From assembly GCA_049601975.1 (NCBI GenBank), contig JBMYRC010000134.1, positions 1 to 10,699 of the forward strand: a stretch of 10,699 nt of DNA, written 5' to 3'. Both the position numbers and the translations under genes were made by a program. The notes under the pieces were generated by a model. It was not told where the DNA came from, did no database searches, and saw only the letters and a list, made by a program, of their open reading frames with translations. Within the stretch, counting starts at the first letter, position 1. Each line of letters begins with the position of its first letter. Source of the stretch: UBA6544 sp049601975 (GTDB lineage: Bacteria; Pseudomonadota; Alphaproteobacteria; UBA8366). Of the stretch, positions 6,506 through 10,699 are shown piece by piece.

Positions 6506-9500
6506 ATGGCGCTGGCGCCGGTAACACTCGACGACAAATACGCTTTGGACTCAGGTCGCGTTTTCCTCACGGGAACGCAGGCATTGGTGCGTCTTCCCAT
6601 GATGCAGCGACGTCGGGATGAAGCCGCAGGACTAAACACCGGATGTTATATCTCCGGCTACCGCGGCTCACCCCTCGGATTGGTCGACCAGCAACTGTGG
6701 CAGGCTCGCAGCTTCCTGGATAAACATCATATTAAATTCCAACCCGGCGTGAACGAAGACCTGGCGGCGACCGCCATACTGGGGACCCAGCAACTCAATA
6801 TGTCGCCGGGTGCCAGGTATGACGGCATCTTCTCCATGTGGTACGCTAAAGGTCCCGGCGTCGATCGATCCGGCGATGTCCTGCGTCACGGCAATCTTTT
6901 TGGCTCGCATCCGAAGGGCGGCGTCCTGTTGCTCGCTGGTGACGACCACACCTGTAAATCCTCCACCACGGCGCATCAGACCGAATATGCGTTCATGGAT
7001 GCGATGATCCCTGTGCTCAATCCGGCGGGCGTACAGGAATTCCTGGACCTCGGCCTCTACGGTTGGGCGATGTCGCGCTATTCCGGATGCTGGTCAGCTT
7101 TCAAGTTAATCGCCGAGACGGTGGATAGCTCCGCCTCCGTGTATGTCGACCCGCACCGGGTGGACATAAAGCTGCCCGACGACTTTGAGATGCCGGAAGG
7201 CGGACTCAGCATTCGCTATCCGGATACGCCGCTGGAAATGGAGGAACGCCTCCACCGATATAAAATTCACGCCGTCTTGGCCTTTGCCCGCGCGAATGAG
7301 CTCGACAAAGCAATCATCGATGGACCTAACCGACGATTCGGCATCGTGACCTGCGGCAAGTCGTATTTAGATGTCCGCCAAGCGTTAGAAGAGCTTGGCA
7401 TCAACGAGGATTACGCCCGCGCGATTGGCCTCTCGATCTATAAAGTCGGCATGACATGGCCGTTGGAACGTGACGGCATTCGCCAATTCTGCGAAGGATT
7501 GGAAGAAGTCCTCGTGGTCGAGGAAAAACGTGCGGTAATAGAGAACCAACTGAAAGAACAACTCTATAATTTTCGCGCCGACCAACGGCCACGCGTAATC
7601 GGCAAGTACGACGAGAGCGGCGAATGGATTCTGCCGTCCATCGGCGAGTTGACGCCGTCCCAAATTGCGCGGGTTATCGCGAAACGCCTTGGACAATTCC
7701 ATTCAAGCAGTCAAATCGACGACCGGATCAAATTTCTCGAGTCCCGCGAACACGCACTGCAAAGTAACTCGCAAGGCTTCCAACGTACGCCATATTTCTG
7801 TTCGGGATGCCCACATAACTCCTCCACCAAGGTGCCCGATGGTAGCCGGGCGCTTTCAGGAATCGGCTGTCATTTCATGGCGCAATGGATGGAGCGGAAT
7901 ACGGAAACCTTCACGCATATGGGGGCTGAAGGTGTACCTTGGCTCGGTATTTCGCCATTCACCGACGAGGAACACGTTTTCGCCAATATAGGTGACGGGA
8001 CGTATTATCACTCTGGCATGATGGCGATCCGACAAGCGATCGCCGCCAACGTCAATATGACCTATAAAATTCTGTTCAATGACGCCGTCGCCATGACCGG
8101 CGGACAGCCGCACGACGGGCCGCTTACGGTGCCGCGGATCACCCAACAGGTGATGGCGGAGGGTGCGTCACGTGTTGTCGTGGTAACCGACGAGCCCGAC
8201 AAATATCCGCGCGATGCAGGCTTTGCGTCCGGAACCAAAATTTTTCATCGGGACGACCTGATGCTCGCGCAGAAAGAATTACGCGAAGAGAGTGGTGTGA
8301 CCGTTCTTGTCTACGATCAAACCTGCGCGGCCGAAAAGCGCCGACGCCGTCGGAGGGGAACATTCCCGGACCCGCTCAAACGCGTCGTGATCAACGACTT
8401 GGTCTGCGAAGGTTGCGGCGATTGCTCCGTCAAATCGAATTGTCTGTCCGTTGTGCCGAAAGAAACCGAATTCGGGCGCAAACGGACCATCGATCAATCA
8501 AGCTGCAATAAGGATTATTCCTGTGTGAACGGGTTCTGCCCGAGCTTTGTGACCGTGCACGGCACCGATCTCAAGAAACCCCGTACGTCCGGTGGCGAAG
8601 TCGTGGTCCCGGACATCTTTGAAGCCTTGCCGGAGCCAACGCTTCCCAGCACGGCCGATCCATACGGTATGATGGTGACGGGGATCGGGGGCACCGGCGT
8701 TGTTACTATTGGCGCCCTAGTCGCTATGGCAGCGCATATCGAAGGCAAGGGATGTTCGGTCCTGGACATGGTCGGGCTCGCTCAAAAAGGCGGCGCAGTT
8801 ATAACCCATATTCGCATCGCCGATAAGCCCGATGACTTGCATGCGGTCCGCATCGCGGTTGGGGGCGCGGACATGATGCTTGGCTGCGATATTGTCACCG
8901 CCGCCAGTTTTGATGCGTTATCGAAAATTGCCCCGGGACGCACCCGCGCGGTAGTCAACAGCCACGAGACGATCACCGGCGATTTCACACGTGACCCGGA
9001 CTTGGCATTCCCCGGTGAAGAGCTCCACCAAAGCATCGCCAAGGTCGTAGGCGCGGAGAGTACAAATTTCCTCGAGGGTACCAAATTAGCGACCGCGCTT
9101 CTCGGAAACTCGATCGCCAGCAACATGTTTATGCTCGGCTATGCTTGGCAAAAAGGGCTGGTGCCCGTGTCGCAAGACTCTATCTATCAAGCTATCGAAT
9201 TGAACGCAGTGGCCGTCGAGTCAAACAAACAGGCATTCACTTGGGGACGGCGGGCCGCACACGATTTGGGTCTTGTCCGCAAGATGGCGATGGCAGGTGC
9301 AGAACCGGAAGCACCTGTAGCCGCCCATTCAGAAGAATCACTGGTCAGCCTCGTCGAGCGACGGGTCCGGTTCTTGACTGATTATCAAAACGAGCGACTA
9401 GCCCGGCGCTACAAGGATTTCGTCGTAAAAGTACAGACGTCCGAAACCCATCGTGTCCAAGGTGCGGAAGCGCTGACGTTGGCGGTCGCGCGGTATTACT

Positions 9501-10000
9501 TCAAACTTCTCGCCTATAAAGATGAGTACGAAGTCGCCCGGCTCCACACGGAGACAGACTTCTTGTCTGAAATCGGCGAAAAATTTGAAGCCGGCTATAA
9601 GCTGAAATATCATTTGGCTCCGCCGCTTCTCGCCCGCCGGGATCCGGATACAGGTGAAGCGCGGAAAATCGAATTCGGCGAGTGGATATTGCCGGCTTTA
9701 AGGACCCTAGCGAAATTGAAAACCCTGCGAGGAACGCCTTTCGATGTATTCGGATACACCCAAGAACGGAAGCGTGAGCGAGGACTAATTAAAGATTTCG
9801 AGGCGGTAATTGAAGGGCTGCTCCGTGACCTCACACCGGAGAATCATGGAACCGCTGTCAAAATCGCCACCTTACCGGAGCAAATCCGCGGTTACGGTCA
9901 CGTAAAGGAGCGGAGCATCGCGGAAGCGAAGTCTCGCGAGAGTCAGCTCCTTGCGGAATTTCGGAATCCATCGATCAGAACAACCGCCGCAGCCGAATAA
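6506..10000 (+). CDS. Indolepyruvate ferredoxin oxidoreductase, fused single-chain form
   Basis: The 1164-residue cytosolic enzyme oxidatively decarboxylates aryl 2-oxo acids such as indolepyruvate to the acyl-CoA, passing electrons to ferredoxin; it uses thiamine diphosphate and iron-sulfur clusters. The alpha and beta subunits of archaeal enzymes are joined in one chain, as is common in proteobacteria. The N-terminal pyrimidine-binding part begins near YALDSGRVFLTGTQALVRLP (12-31) with GYRGSPLG at 51-58. A cysteine pair lies in FCSGCPHN (431-438). The thiamine-diphosphate region has GDGTYYHSG (497-505) and NDAVAMTGGQ (525-534). A six-Arg run (612-617) precedes a ferredoxin-like segment with CEGCGDCSVKSNC (634-646) and Cys667, 673 and 678. 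The gamma domain starts at VTGIGGTGVVTIG (724-736), with LDMVGLAQKGGAVITHIR at 753-770, and a family-specific C-terminal domain follows. Length is normal and no lesion is seen. The frame is open from a TTG at 6440, but the ATG at 6506 with AGGGA seven nt upstream fits the family N-terminus. Confidence 0.96.
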   Translation: MALAPVTLDDKYALDSGRVFLTGTQALVRLPMMQRRRDEAAGLNTGCYISGYRGSPLGLVDQQLWQARSFLDKHHIKFQPGVNEDLAATAILGTQQLNMSPGARYDGIFSMWYAKGPGVDRSGDVLRHGNLFGSHPKGGVLLLAGDDHTCKSSTTAHQTEYAFMDAMIPVLNPAGVQEFLDLGLYGWAMSRYSGCWSAFKLIAETVDSSASVYVDPHRVDIKLPDDFEMPEGGLSIRYPDTPLEMEERLHRYKIHAVLAFARANELDKAIIDGPNRRFGIVTCGKSYLDVRQALEELGINEDYARAIGLSIYKVGMTWPLERDGIRQFCEGLEEVLVVEEKRAVIENQLKEQLYNFRADQRPRVIGKYDESGEWILPSIGELTPSQIARVIAKRLGQFHSSSQIDDRIKFLESREHALQSNSQGFQRTPYFCSGCPHNSSTKVPDGSRALSGIGCHFMAQWMERNTETFTHMGAEGVPWLGISPFTDEEHVFANIGDGTYYHSGMMAIRQAIAANVNMTYKILFNDAVAMTGGQPHDGPLTVPRITQQVMAEGASRVVVVTDEPDKYPRDAGFASGTKIFHRDDLMLAQKELREESGVTVLVYDQTCAAEKRRRRRRGTFPDPLKRVVINDLVCEGCGDCSVKSNCLSVVPKETEFGRKRTIDQSSCNKDYSCVNGFCPSFVTVHGTDLKKPRTSGGEVVVPDIFEALPEPTLPSTADPYGMMVTGIGGTGVVTIGALVAMAAHIEGKGCSVLDMVGLAQKGGAVITHIRIADKPDDLHAVRIAVGGADMMLGCDIVTAASFDALSKIAPGRTRAVVNSHETITGDFTRDPDLAFPGEELHQSIAKVVGAESTNFLEGTKLATALLGNSIASNMFMLGYAWQKGLVPVSQDSIYQAIELNAVAVESNKQAFTWGRRAAHDLGLVRKMAMAGAEPEAPVAAHSEESLVSLVERRVRFLTDYQNERLARRYKDFVVKVQTSETHRVQGAEALTLAVARYYFKLLAYKDEYEVARLHTETDFLSEIGEKFEAGYKLKYHLAPPLLARRDPDTGEARKIEFGEWILPALRTLAKLKTLRGTPFDVFGYTQERKRERGLIKDFEAVIEGLLRDLTPENHGTAVKIATLPEQIRGYGHVKERSIAEAKSRESQLLAEFRNPSIRTTAAAE

Positions 10001-10008
10001 CGGGCGCC

Positions 10009-10299
10009 CTAAATCGCTTTTACGATTTCGAGGAAAACTTCTTCTAGGAACGCCTTCATCGTTTTCGTCCGAGCGTTTCCCTGAGCACCCAATCTCAGCG
10101 CAAATGTCGCCGCTGTTGCGTCGTCGGGAAAATCCACGATCTTCATGAGGTCGCAACCACCCATTTTCAGATAAACCTTATCAATCTTGCCGCCGAGTTC
10201 CTCTGCTTCGCGGCGGGCAACAGCCAGTCTCTCCGGCGACTTTTTAATGTTGCGCAATCCTAACTAGGTATAGTTCCCTAGGCGAATACATGTCTGCAT
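10009..10299 (-). pseudogene. GYD-domain protein gene interrupted by an amber codon at position 12
   Basis: From the ATG at 10299, with a GGAGAG site just upstream, the frame reads MQTCIRLGNYT, a TAG at 10266-10264, then LGLRNIKKSPERLAVARREA and on to a normal TAG at 10009. Read through, the 96-residue product matches GYD-domain proteins, small alpha/beta proteins of about 95-100 residues and unknown biochemical role, in length and layout: first strand, RNIKKSPERL helix, GGKIDKVYLKMGGCDLMKIV (23-42 of the shorter product), DFPDDATAATFALRLGAQGN and RTKTMKAF. The premature stop sits where relatives usually have an acidic residue before a QG or MG pair. Translation could restart at a TTG at 10257, giving 82 residues without the first beta strand, but no good ribosome-binding site was noted there. 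It converges on the indolepyruvate oxidoreductase gene with 8 nt between stops. A TACAAT hexamer on the minus strand (10352-10347) could be its -10 box. It is probably a recent nonsense pseudogene, or an assembly error. Confidence 0.78.
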
Positions 10300-10669
10300 T
10301 AAATGCTCTCCATCTGATATGAGAGTTTTGTTCTGCGCTGATCCGAATTGTAGACCACTTTCTTAGCGGATTCCGCATTTAGCCGATTTATTTTGAATTA
10401 GGCCGGATTTTGCAGGTATACATTGACCGTGAATAGGCGAACTTAGGTTGTCTTATCAGACCGAAAATTAATATGATTAAACAGACATGTTAAAAGTTCA
10501 CAGCAGCATAGGCACAAACTTTGGGGTTGCCTCCATTTTGCAGCCTCAATTTTGGTTAAATTATCTTCGTAGCCTCGACGATGGCGGTTGACGGCCTTCG
10601 AAGCGTCTAGACTTCTAGCCGTCACCGCCTCTGTATGGGAAACATTTGGACCACAAAGGACTTAATAAA
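10300..10669. other. AT-rich intergenic region with a stem-loop
   Basis: This 370-nt stretch separates the interrupted GYD gene (leftward) from the next rightward gene, so it should hold both promoters. It is clearly AT-richer than the rest of the window. Visible items are a possible -10 box for the GYD gene (10352-10347, minus), a small GCGGA-T-TCCGC palindrome at 10366-10376, a near-identical 12-nt direct repeat (GCCTCCATTTTG at 10529-10540 and GCCTCAATTTTG at 10543-10554), and a large stem-loop at 10583-10629. A 60-codon frame on the minus strand (10625-10443) has no protein-like features. No tRNA or known RNA was recognised. Confidence 0.55.
10583..10629. repeat. Imperfect 47-nt stem-loop before the last gene
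   Basis: Arms GGCGGTTGACGGC (10583-10595) and GCCGTCACCGCC (10618-10629) pair over 12 bp with a single bulged T. Inside, GAAG (10600-10603) pairs with CTTC (10612-10615) around an 8-nt loop that includes TCTAGA. The structure is GC-rich in an AT-rich setting and lies about 40 nt before the putative GTG start at 10670. There is no T-run after either arm, so it is not a standard terminator. It could be an mRNA leader structure, a protein-binding site or a small repeat element. Confidence 0.5.
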
Positions 10670-10699
10670 GTGGAAAAGGGACTTTACGGGTTTATTTGG
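10670..10699 (+). CDS. Start of a gene cut by the window end, possibly ABC transporter permease/ATPase
   Basis: The last ten codons from a GTG at 10670 read MEKGLYGFIW, with an AAAGGA site 9 nt upstream at 10655-10660. No stop occurs before the window ends. The short acidic-basic opening followed by aromatic residues resembles the N-terminus of some fused permease-ATPase ABC exporters, which begin similarly before the first membrane helix. With only ten residues this is a memory-based hint, not an identification. The ribosome-binding site and spacing make a real start likely. Confidence 0.45.
   Translation, partial: MEKGLYGFIW

Noticed and set aside
8339..8358. Run of six arginines in the indolepyruvate oxidoreductase as a possible insertion or processing site
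   Set aside because: A basic run at the junction between the thiamine-diphosphate part and the ferredoxin-like part is usual in the fused proteobacterial enzymes, as far as I recall.
2161..10299. Stop-codon reassignment as an explanation for the in-frame TAA and TAG
   Set aside because: TAA ends the genes at 477, 4703 and 10000, and TAG ends those at 487, 2997, 3593 and 10009, so both are ordinary stops here; the dehydrogenase also carries frameshifts that recoding would not explain.
10529..10554. Two 12-nt direct repeats as a CRISPR or iteron array
   Set aside because: Only two imperfect copies two nucleotides apart, with no further units or spacers.
10443..10625. 60-codon minus-strand frame in the AT-rich region
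   Set aside because: No recognisable motif and an irregular Cys-rich composition; it overlaps the arms of the stem-loop, so chance is more likely.

Overview
The window looks like chromosomal DNA of a proteobacterium, most likely an alphaproteobacterium. This is inferred from the gene families (fused indolepyruvate ferredoxin oxidoreductase, CBS-pair protein, GMC and luciferase-like oxidoreductases), from Shine-Dalgarno sites before most starts and from a moderately high GC content judged by eye. TAA, TAG and TGA are all used as ordinary stops. No rRNA, tRNA, CRISPR array, insertion sequence or phage gene was seen.

Layout. A small conserved protein of unknown function (7-477, +) ends 9 nt from the end of a convergent minus-strand run. 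Read in its own direction, the core of that run is a luciferase-like flavin oxidoreductase (4615-3593), an unrecognised 189-residue protein (3566-2997), a short-chain dehydrogenase related to 3-hydroxybutyrate dehydrogenase (2971-2161) and a GMC flavoprotein oxidoreductase (2115-487). The gaps are 26, 25 and 45 nt and each start has a Shine-Dalgarno site, so this looks like one operon, probably oxidising a small organic substrate that cannot be named from sequence. Upstream on the same strand are a UDP-glucuronate 4-epimerase-like sugar epimerase (5680-4703) and a CBS-pair regulatory protein (6231-5779). A 274-nt divergent intergenic region separates these from a large plus-strand gene for a fused indolepyruvate ferredoxin oxidoreductase (6506-10000). 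A GYD-domain gene converges on its 3' end. The last 400 nt are AT-richer, hold one sizeable stem-loop, and end with the first ten codons of another gene, possibly an ABC transporter.

The main unexpected result is that two genes are broken although their surroundings are intact. The short-chain dehydrogenase carries two single-base frameshifts and an in-frame TAA, yet its reading can be reconstructed from ribosome-binding site to C-terminus. The GYD gene has an amber codon at position 12 behind a normal start. Both look like recent inactivation (or, less likely, assembly errors), so the oxidoreductase operon may have lost a step. No clearly new molecular system was found; the oxidoreductase operon with its unknown 189-residue member is the nearest to an undescribed pathway.
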